Shown: positions 26,628-35,365, counted from the first letter of the stretch. The stretch: DNA of 64,000 nucleotides from Candidatus Hydrogenedentota bacterium (GCA_019637335.1 JAHBVV010000007.1:1-64000), one strand, 5' to 3'. The notes: a model not told the origin generated them from the letters alone. A program made the numbers and translations.

Positions 26628-26659
26628 GGACACGCGGGGCCTGCCACGCCCCGGTGTCC
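26628..26659. terminator. GC-rich hairpin, possible terminator
   Basis: GGACACGCGGGGC and GCCCCGGTGTCC pair with one bulged base across a seven-base loop. It lies between the XRE gene (stop 26717) and the hydrolase (start 26559), both minus. No clear T run follows, so terminator function is uncertain. Confidence 0.4.
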
Positions 26660-26716
26660 GCTCCCCCGTTCTGGGTTACTGCCGACAGCCCGCACGGGCC
26701 GTTTTGGCCCGTCGCG

Positions 26717-26917
26717 TCAAGAAAAGAGGTCGGCGATGGAGCACCCCAGTTTCGCGCAGATCACCTCGATTGTCTTGAGGGAGACATTCTGGTCGCCCAT
26801 TTCGATGCGGTTCAGCGAGGATTTCGAGATTCCCAGCTTCGAGGCGAACTGTACTTGCGGCGTATCGCCGCGGAGTTCCCGCAGGCGGCGCCCCAGTAAC
26901 GCATTTAAATTGCTCAT
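26717..26917 (-). CDS. short XRE-family transcriptional regulator
   Basis: A 66-residue protein that is one Cro/CI helix-turn-helix domain: ALLGRRLRELRGDTPQVQFASKLGISKSSLNRIEMG, followed by two closing helices. ATG 26917 is chosen; GTG 26926 is in frame upstream. A near-perfect -10 box and an inverted repeat lie just upstream, suggesting self-control. The next gene downstream on the same strand is the exported hydrolase. Confidence 0.85.
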   Translation of the reverse strand: MSNLNALLGRRLRELRGDTPQVQFASKLGISKSSLNRIEMGDQNVSLKTIEVICAKLGCSIADLFS

Positions 26918-26936
26918 CGCGCACACTTTCCAAAAC

Positions 26937-26964
26937 GGAACGCATTATACCGGCAAACCGTTCC
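26937..26964 (-). promoter_or_regulatory. -10 box within an inverted repeat before the XRE gene
   Basis: A TATAAT on the minus strand (26949-26944) lies inside a GGAACG (26937-26942) / CGTTCC (26959-26964) inverted repeat. This is where an XRE dimer would block transcription. The rest of the 333-bp gap 26918-27250 shows nothing I can assign. Confidence 0.45.
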
Positions 26965-27250
26965 CACATGGGGGAAATTTTCGGGCGCGGCGGGCCGCGC
27001 TCCAGAATCGGTGAAAGCGATGATAGCGCGGCATCGTTTCAGATTCCGGAACGTACGCGGAATCGGCCAGCACGCTATTGAAATGGTTTAAGTAGAACGG
27101 GCTATTCAATAGGGCAACTATGGAAGAGAAGTCCAGCGGTCGGGCGTGGCCGTGGTGGGGCATCGTGGGAATTCCCAGGCGCGGGCGCGGGCTGGATCGG
27201 GCGGCGTGCGGGCGTGAATGGCGGGTGGCGATCCGGCTCGGAAGCTGGGG

Positions 27251-28645
27251 TCAGTCGCCGGATTCGCCGGCGGATTCGCCGGCGGGTTCGCCAGCGGCAA
27301 CGCCGGAGCCCGGGTAATTCTCGCGCAGCAGCCAGAAATTGTTGGACTGGCGGATGAGCGGGCGGCCATTGTCCACCCCGGGCTCCAGGCCATCGCGCAG
27401 GAGCAGGATAATGTCCGAACTGGCGGCGGGGTTGGTCCAGAAGTACGTGTGGCCTGTGATGTCGCTTTCCACCTCCGCGTCGATGAAGATCACGTTCGGC
27501 AGGCTGGTGAGCTTCGCCTGTTCAAAGGGGTTCAAATCGGCCAAAATGATCCGGCCGAGCCGCTTGACACTGTCGGTCAGCCAGGAGGAGAGCAGGAGCG
27601 CGCGGTCGCCGTTGGACAGGTACACCGTGAATCGCTCCGGGACGAAAATGACGCCTTCGGCGACGAGGGAGTGGTTCACGATGTCGAGGTCGAGGTCGGG
27701 CGCGGCGAGCACGAGGTGGCCGAGTTTCAATTCGGCGCGGGCGTCGCGCCCGGCTCCGCGGTATTCGAGCATGAGCTCCTTGATGGCGGTCGTGGCGACG
27801 TCGGTGCCGCGGCTGTGCGCGAGGATATGTATCTTTTCGAGGCCCGGCGCGGCGGCGATGGCGCGAAGGAACTGCTTGAAATGAAAGTTGGTGAAGCTTC
27901 CCGATTCCGAGTCGGCGGTGTAGCCGCGAAGTCCGCCTCGCCCGGCGGGCCAGGAATAGACCATGGGAACGCCGGGGCGCGCCATGAAATGCCAGACCTG
28001 GGCCATGGTCTGGGCGGCGTGGTAGAACTGGTTGTTGTAGCCGTGCACGAATAGAAAAACCTCGGGCCGTTCCGCTCGGGCCAGGGCATCGGCCACGATC
28101 CCGGAGAGGGCGGCCTCCGCCTCGGCTTCCTCCCGGAGGTGGTCCTCGTCGCGAACGGGCGCCCCGCCGCGGACACGCCATCCGGCGTGGGGCGGCGGAA
28201 ACCGACCCATTTCCTCGGTGTGTGCGAGGAAGGGCACGAAACGGCGCTGGCGGCGCCGGTTGACGCTTGCGTGGCGGAGTTCCTCCCAGGTCACATTATC
28301 GCCGAGCGCGACCGTGGCCACGCCGAAGGCGAGCTCGTCGGAGCGCTTGTGGCCGTATTGGGCGCCCGTGCCCCTTGGCTTGTCCCCGATCCCGTTTTCG
28401 GCGCGGTCGGTGGCGTATATCAGGTCCACCTCGACGCGCCGATCGTGTTCGGGCAGGTGGGCGAATGGATCGGATTCCGCGGCGAGATAGAGGTTGGGTG
28501 TTTTCATGAGCCCGGTGTGCTCGCAGCCGGTGGCGAGGCCTCCCGCGGCGAGGGCCAGGAGTAGCAGCGCGGCGATGCGCCTGGCCGCCGGGAGGGGCGG
28601 CGGCGCGATATTGGAAGGTTTTCGGTCGGGAACATTGGACGGCAT
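27251..28645 (-). CDS. DUF900-type alpha/beta hydrolase lipoprotein
   Basis: A 464-residue protein. A long N-terminal signal ends in the lipobox LATGC at about residue 40. The hydrolase part has VFLFVHGYNN, the Ser elbow in LAHSRGTDVAT, a later Asp (LAAPDLDLDI) and resembles DUF900 esterases. The C-terminus ends in AGE(P/S) repeats made by a 12-bp DNA repeat near 27257-27300. A TATAAT on the minus strand (28657-28652) ends only six bases before ATG 28645, suggesting a leaderless message or a misplaced start. An upstream extension is less convincing. Confidence 0.82.
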   Translation of the reverse strand: MPSNVPDRKPSNIAPPPLPAARRIAALLLLALAAGGLATGCEHTGLMKTPNLYLAAESDPFAHLPEHDRRVEVDLIYATDRAENGIGDKPRGTGAQYGHKRSDELAFGVATVALGDNVTWEELRHASVNRRRQRRFVPFLAHTEEMGRFPPPHAGWRVRGGAPVRDEDHLREEAEAEAALSGIVADALARAERPEVFLFVHGYNNQFYHAAQTMAQVWHFMARPGVPMVYSWPAGRGGLRGYTADSESGSFTNFHFKQFLRAIAAAPGLEKIHILAHSRGTDVATTAIKELMLEYRGAGRDARAELKLGHLVLAAPDLDLDIVNHSLVAEGVIFVPERFTVYLSNGDRALLLSSWLTDSVKRLGRIILADLNPFEQAKLTSLPNVIFIDAEVESDITGHTYFWTNPAASSDIILLLRDGLEPGVDNGRPLIRQSNNFWLLRENYPGSGVAAGEPAGESAGESGD

Positions 28646-28771
28646 GCGGGGATTATAGCAGGGCCGCCCGGGCGAACGCCGCAAGACGCCGAGGGCCGGA
28701 AATGTGGTACGCTCGGGTGTTGGGCTCGCCGCACCGTAGCGCCTGTTCAACCGAGGAAGGGTTATCCTGTA

Positions 28772-29311
28772 ATGACCGGCCATGGCTTGCTTTACCGTGC
28801 GCTTCCGCTGGCGCTTGTGTTACTTGCGCCCGGCTGTTTCCGCGCGCGGGCGGGGCTGACGCCGGAAGACGATGCGGCGCGCCGGGAGCGTATCGAGACG
28901 CTTTACCAGGACTACCGGCGGGATTTTCCGGACGTAAACGAGGTGACGCCGCAGGGGCTGCTTGACTTGCGGGCGGCGGGAGACGTCGTGATCGTGGACG
29001 TGCGGACGCGGGAGGAGCAGCGGGTGTCGGCCCTTCCGGGCGCGATTGCGCGCGCGGAGTTCGAGGCGAATCGCGAGCGTTATCGGGACTTTACCGTCGT
29101 TACATATTGCACGATAGGCGCGCGGAGCGGGGCCTATGCGGAGCGGCTGCGTGGCGAGGGGTGCGAAGTCTTCAATCTCAAGGGGAGTGTTCTTGCGTGG
29201 ACGCATGCCGGGATGATGTTGGTCGATGGCGAGGGCCGGGAGACGCGGACGGTGCATACGTACGGCCCGCAGTGGGATCTCGTGGCGGAGGGGTATGAGT
29301 CGGTGTGGTGA
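28772..29311 (+). CDS. rhodanese-domain lipoprotein
   Basis: A 179-residue protein with a lipoprotein signal (LLAPGC, Cys at about 22) and one rhodanese domain: VVIVDVRTREEQRVSALPGAI, then the active-site loop YCTIGARSGAYAERL with the catalytic Cys. It could handle sulfur transfer or act as a sulfide/phosphatase-like binder outside the cytoplasm. It diverges from the hydrolase gene across about 125 bp. Confidence 0.88.
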   Translation: MTGHGLLYRALPLALVLLAPGCFRARAGLTPEDDAARRERIETLYQDYRRDFPDVNEVTPQGLLDLRAAGDVVIVDVRTREEQRVSALPGAIARAEFEANRERYRDFTVVTYCTIGARSGAYAERLRGEGCEVFNLKGSVLAWTHAGMMLVDGEGRETRTVHTYGPQWDLVAEGYESVW

Positions 29312-29758
29312 GGTGGTGTGCGGGTGATGCGGATGTTGGCCGCTCTTTACGGGCCAGGGATGCCGGCGTCCCTGGATTGCCGCTCGTGCGGGGTGATTTT
29401 GGCGGAGTTGGCGTCCCGTTGCTCCAGGCACACGAACGCGCTGGAGCGCGATCGCGTGGCACGGGGTTCGGGTTTGTGTTGGGTCAGGCAAGGATGCCTA
29501 ATCCGCCTGCGGCGGACTTTCAGCCAACGCCGGCTTCCGCTGCTTTACTGCTGTGGTCCAGGTTTCGCTGGCGGGAATGCCCAAATCTGGTTTGGGCCGC
29601 TCGATTGGGGTGGTGTTGGCGGGGGACGGTTGGTGGCGCTCCAGGCACACGAAGGCGCTGGGGCGCCATCGCGTGACACGTGCCGGAATTGCGCCTTTTT
29701 TTCGGCCAATGTCGCGGGTGTGGTGGCGTAGGGCTTCTGTTGGGTCAGGCAGGGATGC
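29312..29758. repeat. gene-free gap with palindromic interspersed repeats
   Basis: No gene is supported here. A 22-bp near-perfect palindrome lies at 29354-29375 (CCAGGGA...TCCCTGG). Short AGGCA-AGGA-TGCCT type hairpins follow GTTGGGTC near 29485-29500 and 29747-29760. A CTCCAGGCACACGAA-like block near 29423 recurs near 29639. A related element (GGCAGGGATGCCGGCGCTCC) also occurs at 30435-30454, so these look like members of one interspersed family. Confidence 0.7.
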
Positions 29759-30325
29759 CTAACCTCCTTTGGAGCTGCTCGTGTGGAGGCGGTCGTAGAG
29801 CAGGATGCCCATGATGCTGAAGGCGTCGGTGATTTCGCCGCGTTCGACCATGGAGACGGCTTCGTCCCAGGGGACGGTGCGCAGCTGGAGGGCTTCGGTC
29901 CCCTCGGGATCCGCGCCCACGTGGCGGAGCCCTCGCGCGACGTAGAGGAAGCCCCGTTCGGATGAGTGGCAGTTGCTGAGGTGGATTTCGCCGCCGAGCG
30001 GGGTCCATGTGTCCGCTTCGAGGCCGGCTTCTTCGCGCAGTTCGCGCTGGCACGCGACGAGGGGTTCTTCGCCGGGGTCGGCGCCGCCTTCGACGATCTC
30101 CCATGAATAGCAGTGAAGCGGGTAGCGGTATTGTCCGACGAGGTAGAGTTCGTCCTGTTCGGTGAGGGCGAGGACGCCGGTGGCGACGCGGCAGTCGACG
30201 ACGCCGTAGATGCCGGGGGCGCCGTCGGGGCGGATCACCTGGTCTTCGCGGACGGTGATCCAGGGGTTCTGGTATTTCACTTCGCTGGACAGGGTGGTCC
30301 AGGGGTTCTTTTCGGGGTCGTTCAT
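29759..30325 (-). CDS. NUDIX hydrolase, ADP-ribose pyrophosphatase-like
   Basis: A 188-residue protein with the Nudix box GADPGEEPLVACQRELREEAGL (Gly, REL, REEAG residues intact) and a preceding SSEVKYQNPWITVREDQV segment typical of ADP-ribose pyrophosphatases of the NudF/NudK group. ATG 30325 is chosen; ATG 30340 is five codons upstream. The TAG stop lies at the edge of a repeat. Confidence 0.9.
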   Translation of the reverse strand: MNDPEKNPWTTLSSEVKYQNPWITVREDQVIRPDGAPGIYGVVDCRVATGVLALTEQDELYLVGQYRYPLHCYSWEIVEGGADPGEEPLVACQRELREEAGLEADTWTPLGGEIHLSNCHSSERGFLYVARGLRHVGADPEGTEALQLRTVPWDEAVSMVERGEITDAFSIMGILLYDRLHTSSSKGG

Positions 30326-30554
30326 GCGGAATGGCTCCATCGTTGGAGGGTAGCGGGCGGTGGGGGTAGCGTAGCAGAGTGCTGCGGGGCGATTCATATT
30401 TGGGCGGTGCACATGGGAACTGGCTTGGTTGCCGGCAGGGATGCCGGCGCTCCATTCGGGCCACTTGCGGCGACGCGGGACGTTGAAATGTCGCTGGCTG
30501 GCGACCGTTGGGCTATAGAAGAGTCCCAAGTTTTTGTCGGAGGCGAAAAGGGGG

Positions 30555-30583
30555 TTGACAGATCCGTGTGTTCCGGTTAATAC
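30555..30583 (+). promoter_or_regulatory. sigma70-type promoter
   Basis: TTGACA (30555-30560) and TAATAC (30578-30583) lie 17 bases apart, about 100 bp before the membrane-protein gene at 30687. The remaining 30326-30550 carries one REP-like element and otherwise nothing assignable. Confidence 0.65.
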
Positions 30584-30686
30584 TGTCCCGAGGTAGGGAA
30601 TTCCAAGAGCGCAGTACCAGCAGCATCCTTTTGTCTTGCGCCGTTGCGAGGGAGGACGTTGGGGAACATCAACCGGGAGAGGAAGC

Positions 30687-31331
30687 ATGGAGATCAATGC
30701 GATTCTGGGCGCGCTTTTGGGCGCGGTGCTGGGGGCGATAGCGTGGGCGGCGGTTGCGGCGGTCACAGGGATGGAATTGGGACTGGTGGCGTGGGGCGTG
30801 GGCGGCCTGGTGGGGTTGGGCGCGTTTGTGCTGGACGGCCGGGGCCTGGCTTCGGGCATCGTGTGCGCCTGCCTGGCGCTGGTGGCGATCGTGGCGGGCA
30901 AGTTCATGGTGATCAACCACTTTGCGAACCAGGAGCTGTCCGCTATCGCGGATATCGGTCTGAGCCAGGAACTCTACAATGAATTGCATACCGACGCGAT
31001 GGATTTCGCGCAGGTGACGTCGGAGGCCGAGTATCCGGCGTTTATGGTGTCCCACGGGTACAGCGAAGCCGAAACGCCGGAGAACGTGTTTGCCTCCGAG
31101 ATCGATTTCTTCAAAGAGGTGAACGTTCCGGATCTTCAGGCGTGGGCCGCGAATCCGCCAACCTACGAGCAGTGGCGTGCGGATTCCACCCAGCGCGCGC
31201 AGGCCTTTGTGATGGAGAACATTCCGCTGACGGAAATCTTCATCGAATCGATTGGCATCATCGATATTGTCTTTTTCGCGCTCGGCATCGGCACGGCGTT
31301 CCGGGTTGGGTCGGGGGGTGAGTTTGAGTAG
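30687..31331 (+). CDS. multi-pass membrane protein of unknown function
   Basis: A 214-residue protein with three or four hydrophobic segments in the first 90 residues (Gly/Ala-rich, for example ALLGAVLGAIAWAAVAAV), a soluble acidic middle of about 100 residues and a last hydrophobic stretch near the end (IIDIVFFALGIGTAF). The pattern resembles small Gly-zipper membrane proteins. GGGAGAGGA precedes the ATG. It may be co-transcribed with the lipoprotein that follows 55 bp later. Confidence 0.75.
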   Translation: MEINAILGALLGAVLGAIAWAAVAAVTGMELGLVAWGVGGLVGLGAFVLDGRGLASGIVCACLALVAIVAGKFMVINHFANQELSAIADIGLSQELYNELHTDAMDFAQVTSEAEYPAFMVSHGYSEAETPENVFASEIDFFKEVNVPDLQAWAANPPTYEQWRADSTQRAQAFVMENIPLTEIFIESIGIIDIVFFALGIGTAFRVGSGGEFE

Positions 31332-31386
31332 AGTGTCTCCAATTGTGCGCATTGCGGTCCCAGAAGGCCGAAGAAGGTGTCAATAT

Positions 31387-32208
31387 ATGAAATCTGCTTT
31401 CATCTGTCTTGGCTTCCTGCTGTTCCTTGTGTCGCTGGCGGGCTGCCCACCTTCGAACGGCGGCCCGCTCCCCGATGACGGTCCGTTTACGCTCACGCTG
31501 GTACTGGAGAGCGATGTGCTCGGCAGTCGCAATATGAATGTTTGGGTCTTTATCGGGAGCGAGCCATACACGCGCGATTCAGCACCTTATCTGGATCCAA
31601 GCAAGCTCGCGATCCGATTTACGGCAAGCCAGGAACTCGATATGACCCAGCTTGTTGTGGAGCATGGCGAGGTTGTAACCCTGATAGCGTTCGACGGGGA
31701 CCGAAGCAACTTTGGGGCCGGAAATGCAGCCATTGATGACGAAAACGCCAACGAGTTCCTTGCGTGGGAAGGAGACATAAGCTTGGGGGAGCAGGGCGAC
31801 CTCGGCGTCGCATCGTTTGAAATGGATCGTGACCGCACGATAACGGCGTTGTACCAGCGGATGCCCCTGGTGGTGATTTCACAGGAAACCCTCAACGCGG
31901 GCGGAGTGTCTCCCGGCTGTCTAGATTTGTCCGTATCCGCGCCGGTCTGGCTTTCATTTCCCGGCGACGAAGTTGTATTTAACGATGGCCGAGTCTGTGG
32001 ACTCGGCGCACCGGGGGTAATTCTTCGCGGACAAATGCGCACGGGCTCCACGGTAACGATGACCGCGGCGCCCTTGGATCCTCAGCCCCCCAATCTTGTA
32101 TTCTCTGAGTGGACCGGTGCGACCAGTTGCGGCGCGAATCCCACGTGCACGATTACGGCGGGAGATTCGGAAGGTGTGACGTTAATCTGGGTCCCCGCGG
32201 GCAGTTGA
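31387..32208 (+). CDS. lipoprotein of unknown function
   Basis: A 273-residue protein with a lipobox LAGC (Cys at about 20). The mature part is rich in strands and ends with WTGATSCGANPTCTITAGD, a Cys-pair segment like the InlB B-repeat/BACON-like modules seen in large surface proteins. Probably anchored in the outer or cytoplasmic membrane. No enzyme motif is seen. It is the last intact gene before the composition change. Confidence 0.75.
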   Translation: MKSAFICLGFLLFLVSLAGCPPSNGGPLPDDGPFTLTLVLESDVLGSRNMNVWVFIGSEPYTRDSAPYLDPSKLAIRFTASQELDMTQLVVEHGEVVTLIAFDGDRSNFGAGNAAIDDENANEFLAWEGDISLGEQGDLGVASFEMDRDRTITALYQRMPLVVISQETLNAGGVSPGCLDLSVSAPVWLSFPGDEVVFNDGRVCGLGAPGVILRGQMRTGSTVTMTAAPLDPQPPNLVFSEWTGATSCGANPTCTITAGDSEGVTLIWVPAGS

Positions 32209-32316
32209 CAGCTTCACCAGCTACGTTGCACCCGTCCCGAGTACCCCCCACGCCAACCACGGCCGCACATGGGTTCGGCAGTTCGGTCGGGGCTTGTTTA
32301 GAGATCATTGGTCGCT

Positions 32317-32799
32317 CTACAGCACGGACTTATCCAGGCTGCGGTATTGCACCGCCTCGGCGACTTGGTGTTCGGTGATGTCTTCTTTGGCTTCGAGGTC
32401 CGCGAGGGTGCGGGCGATGCGGAGTATTTTGTCGTAGGCGCGGGCGCTGAGGCCGAGGGTGTTGAGGGCGCGTTCGAGGAGGGACTTGCTGGCGTCGTTG
32501 AGCTTGCAGTACTGGCGCAGGGTTTTGCTGTCGAGGTGGGCGTTGAAGCGGAAGGCGGCGCCGTTGCTCCGCGCGCGCTGCCGTTCGCGCGCGCCGAGGA
32601 CCTGTTCGCGGACTTCGGCGGTCGTTGGGCCGCTGACCTGGGTGTCGGTCAGTTCGTCGAAACTCAACGCGGGCACGTCCACGTGGATGTCGATGCGGTC
32701 GAGGAGGGGCCCGGAGAGGCGCCCGATGTAGCGCTGTACGTCGGCCGCGCTGCAGCGGCATTCCCGGCGCGGGTCGGTGCGGCAGCCGCAAGGGCATGA
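32317..32799 (-). pseudogene. comM: 3' fragment of comM (Mg-chelatase-like ATPase)
   Basis: About 160 codons encode only the C-terminal third of a ComM/YifB protein: CPCGCRTDPRRECRC, QRYIGRLSGPLLDRIDIHVD, the MCM-like sensor region and the closing AVQYRSLDKSVL. The 5' two thirds, including Walker A and B, are absent. Similarity to ComM stops abruptly at the SCPCG motif near 32797-32800; beyond it the frame reads unrelated residues. The complete comM at 37298-38839 differs clearly in sequence, so this is a different allele and not a local duplication. It marks either an insertion site or an assembly join. Confidence 0.88.
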
Positions 32800-32803
32800 T
32801 TGC
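32797..32803. other. junction: comM break and composition change
   Basis: Left of here the sequence is GC-rich and matches comM; right of here it is not comM and becomes less GC-rich with different codon use. No tRNA or integrase lies at the join. The matching second boundary (5' part of this comM) is not in the window. Confidence 0.7.
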
Positions 32804-32843
32804 GTTGCCTTCGTGCCATCGCAAGCTAAGTGCCTCAAAACCC

Positions 32844-33857
32844 ATGCCTTACGGTTATCCGACCGAGCCAAGAACCGTCGGCGAACACCTCCGTAAGCGC
32901 CGACTGGATCTGCAACTCCTGCAACGCGAAGTTGCGGTTATCATCAGCGTCAACGGGGCTACGATACAGAATTGGGAGACCGGCAGCCACTCCGTATCCC
33001 TTTCGGCATGGCCTGCCGTCCTGGAATTCTTGGGGTACGACCCCCGGCCGTCCGGCCAGACGCTCGGCGAAATGTTACGCCTTCGCCGTGAGAGTCTCGG
33101 CCTGTCCACTGCCGATCTCGCCCGACAGTTGGGCATTGACCCGTCCACCGTCACACGGTATGAACTCAAGCCTGACCACCTGCAAGACCATCTCTCCATA
33201 TCCAAGATAGCGCAATTCCTGGGTCACAATCCGCTCCCCGAGCCGGACTCGCCAAAGGAATATGTCCGGCAGGCGCGATACTTGCTCGGCCTCAGTCAGC
33301 GAGAATTGGCGAACAGGCTGCGCGTATGTACCGACCTCGTCTCCCGATGGGAACGTAACGAGACTTGCCCGACTACCAGACACCTTGACCGCATCGAGGC
33401 GTTGCTTGCTGACTTGACCGAATCGCTCCGGCTGCCATGCGCGGAGCACGTCAGGGCCGTATGCGCCTCGGCGAAACGGCCAGACCGCCGCACCCGGCCG
33501 CGCTCGACTGCCCCGGTCAAATTGGAGAACCTCGGCGACCACATCCGCAAACGGCGGCTGGACCTCGGCCTGAGCCAAGCAGCCTTGGCCAAGCAGTTCG
33601 GCATTAACAGGAACGCTGTCACGAGATGGGAAGCCGGGTTGGATGAGCCGGGGCTTAAACAAATGCCCAAGGCAATCGAATTCTTGGGCTACGACCCAAC
33701 ATCAAGCGACGGTGAACTGGCGTATCAAATCCGGTCCAATCGCCGAGCCTTGGGCCTGTCGCAAGCAGAATTCGGTAAACTTCTCGGCGTAAGCAGGGAG
33801 ACCGTCAATCTCTGGGAGAACGGCAAGCGGGTGCCGGGCGAATCCACCCAAATCTAG
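32844..33857 (+). CDS. protein of five tandem XRE-type HTH domains
   Basis: A 337-residue protein built almost only of Cro/CI-type helix-turn-helix units at about residues 12-67, 73-130, 139-189, 229-286 and 291-331. Units 1 and 4 share GEHLRKRRLDL / GDHIRKRRLDL and end in EFLGYDP, so they are recent copies. Unit 3 is followed by a basic linker. Single-domain relatives with the MPYG...LRKRRLDL start are common in environmental bacteria, but five units in one chain is unusual. It starts 44 bp inside the junction and reads away from it. Likely DNA-binding; target unknown. Confidence 0.8.
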   Translation: MPYGYPTEPRTVGEHLRKRRLDLQLLQREVAVIISVNGATIQNWETGSHSVSLSAWPAVLEFLGYDPRPSGQTLGEMLRLRRESLGLSTADLARQLGIDPSTVTRYELKPDHLQDHLSISKIAQFLGHNPLPEPDSPKEYVRQARYLLGLSQRELANRLRVCTDLVSRWERNETCPTTRHLDRIEALLADLTESLRLPCAEHVRAVCASAKRPDRRTRPRSTAPVKLENLGDHIRKRRLDLGLSQAALAKQFGINRNAVTRWEAGLDEPGLKQMPKAIEFLGYDPTSSDGELAYQIRSNRRALGLSQAEFGKLLGVSRETVNLWENGKRVPGESTQI

Positions 33858-34089
33858 GCCAGCCTAAAACTCGATGAATGCAGTCGAGAGTAAACCAGCC
33901 TCCTGCTTACCGTCGTAGAGCAACCAGGTCCCCAACATCGCGCTTCAAGCGACGGCAATGGTATGATAACTTGCTGGACGACGTGTGGTCGTCCGACTAC
34001 AATTGGGTGTGGAAGGATCCGAACCAAACGCGTTGTAACCTCATCCGCAAGCGCGGATTCGACGCTACTTCACCTTCGAGTGTGATAAA

Positions 34090-34620
34090 ATGAGAGTCCT
34101 CCTTTTGCTATACGGTCTGCCATGTTCAGGGAAAACCACGGTGGCATCGCGACTGGTTCATCACTACGATTTCGTCTATCTAGACATTGAATCAATTTGG
34201 CACAGTACATTTGGCCAACCCGATTTCACCGAAACCCAAAGTGCCGCAGTGTTTGAGACTCTCATACAAGCCATTCGTGACGCAGCAGCACTAAATAAGA
34301 ATATCCTGCTAGAAGGTGTATTCGCGTCGCCAGATCGCCTTTCGACTCTGTCTCAAGTTTGTCGCAATGAAGGGCTGGCTTTCGTAGCAGTTCTTCTGCA
34401 GGTCGATTGGGCGGTTCTGCGCAAACGGATGAGGTCTAGGGCCGCTGCAGGGGGACGACTCACAATCGAACGTGTCAAATGGTTATCGGCGAAATTCTCC
34501 ACTGATCAATTAAGCAGCCTGACAATTGATACTACTAATACGGAACCGCGACTCGTGTTCAATCGAATTGTCCACTTCTTGTCTCATAATCTCTCTCTAT
34601 CTCTGCCGCCAAAGACTTGA
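34090..34620 (+). CDS. P-loop kinase of the zeta-toxin/CPT-like class
   Basis: A 176-residue protein with Walker A LYGLPCSGKTTVASRL near residue 10, a following YLDIESIW, and a lid-type RKRMRSRAAAGGR segment. This is the layout of small AAA_33-type kinases that phosphorylate small molecules, nucleic-acid ends or toxin substrates. Its 3' end overlaps the convergent nucleotidyltransferase gene by 62 bases. No clear Shine-Dalgarno precedes the ATG. Substrate unknown. Confidence 0.8.
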   Translation: MRVLLLLYGLPCSGKTTVASRLVHHYDFVYLDIESIWHSTFGQPDFTETQSAAVFETLIQAIRDAAALNKNILLEGVFASPDRLSTLSQVCRNEGLAFVAVLLQVDWAVLRKRMRSRAAAGGRLTIERVKWLSAKFSTDQLSSLTIDTTNTEPRLVFNRIVHFLSHNLSLSLPPKT

Positions 34621-35365
34621 GATGCATGTCTAGAAGCCCTCGCGCGGGCACTTCATCTGCAAGACGTTGGGACGCTTTCGCCGCCAACCTATGTGCATCC
34701 TTCGTTCCCTCGTATAGCAGACGGCACAGAATGATTCTGCTGAAACATTTGATTTTTGCTTCTACGGAGTCCGAAGCCAAACCCTTTGAAACCAGCGGAC
34801 GCACCCAAGACAGAAATTCCTCCGCATCGATTCTTGGTCGCGGTAGAATCGCGTCCAGCGCTGGTCCTGCAAGACATGAATTCGACTGGAGAAAACCAAG
34901 CGTGTGGAGTGGTAACTCGCGCGAAAAGCAGTGCCAATCCGGAACCGACAACGGCCCACATAGATGCAAGAGTAAAACGTTTTCTGGATTGCTCTGGGAA
35001 TCCAATGGCCCAACTACAAAATTCAGCTTAGGTTGAATTTCGATCAGATCCAGTTGCGCTGATGACACAGCATGCCTGATCATGTGTTCTGTATTAGATG
35101 ATATGGTTGTAAAAACACCGTCCTCAGCTCGTCCCCGCTGGGCACAATCTCTCAATCGAACTATTGAACCGCAATTTGAAGCCTCTTCAGAAGTCAGATC
35201 GGCAAGCAAAATGTCGAGATCATTACTAGTACGCGGACTAGAATTCGAACTCCCTACTTGGTACGCTCCATACATTTCCGAACTCGTACGAAAAACGCGG
35301 CCGATTTCGTGAAGAAGTCGCGAAATGGCTTGAACTCTGCGTTGAGAGATGCTGGCACTGGTCAT
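34559..35365 (-). CDS. polymerase-beta-type nucleotidyltransferase
   Basis: A 268-residue protein with the NTase signature YQVGSSNSSPRTSNDLDILLADL (Gly-Ser and two Asp) near residues 35-55 and a third acidic strand in AQLDLIEI about 65 residues later. The C-terminal half is helical. ATG 35365 overlaps the upstream stop (ATGA). Linked to an O-methyltransferase and near a P-loop kinase, it could modify RNA, a protein or an antibiotic-like compound; the substrate is not evident. Confidence 0.75.
   Translation of the reverse strand: MTSASISQRRVQAISRLLHEIGRVFRTSSEMYGAYQVGSSNSSPRTSNDLDILLADLTSEEASNCGSIVRLRDCAQRGRAEDGVFTTISSNTEHMIRHAVSSAQLDLIEIQPKLNFVVGPLDSQSNPENVLLLHLCGPLSVPDWHCFSRELPLHTLGFLQSNSCLAGPALDAILPRPRIDAEEFLSWVRPLVSKGLASDSVEAKIKCFSRIILCRLLYEGTKDAHRLAAKASQRLADEVPARGLLDMHLKSLAAEIERDYETRSGQFD

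Noticed and set aside
33878-34093. 71-residue plus-strand frame between the HTH protein and the P-loop kinase.
   Set aside because: No start signal, mixed composition and no similarity that I can recognise; kept as intergenic.
35225-35260. tRNA-like GAATTCGAACTCCC string.
   Set aside because: It lies inside the nucleotidyltransferase reading frame and no cloverleaf can be drawn around it.
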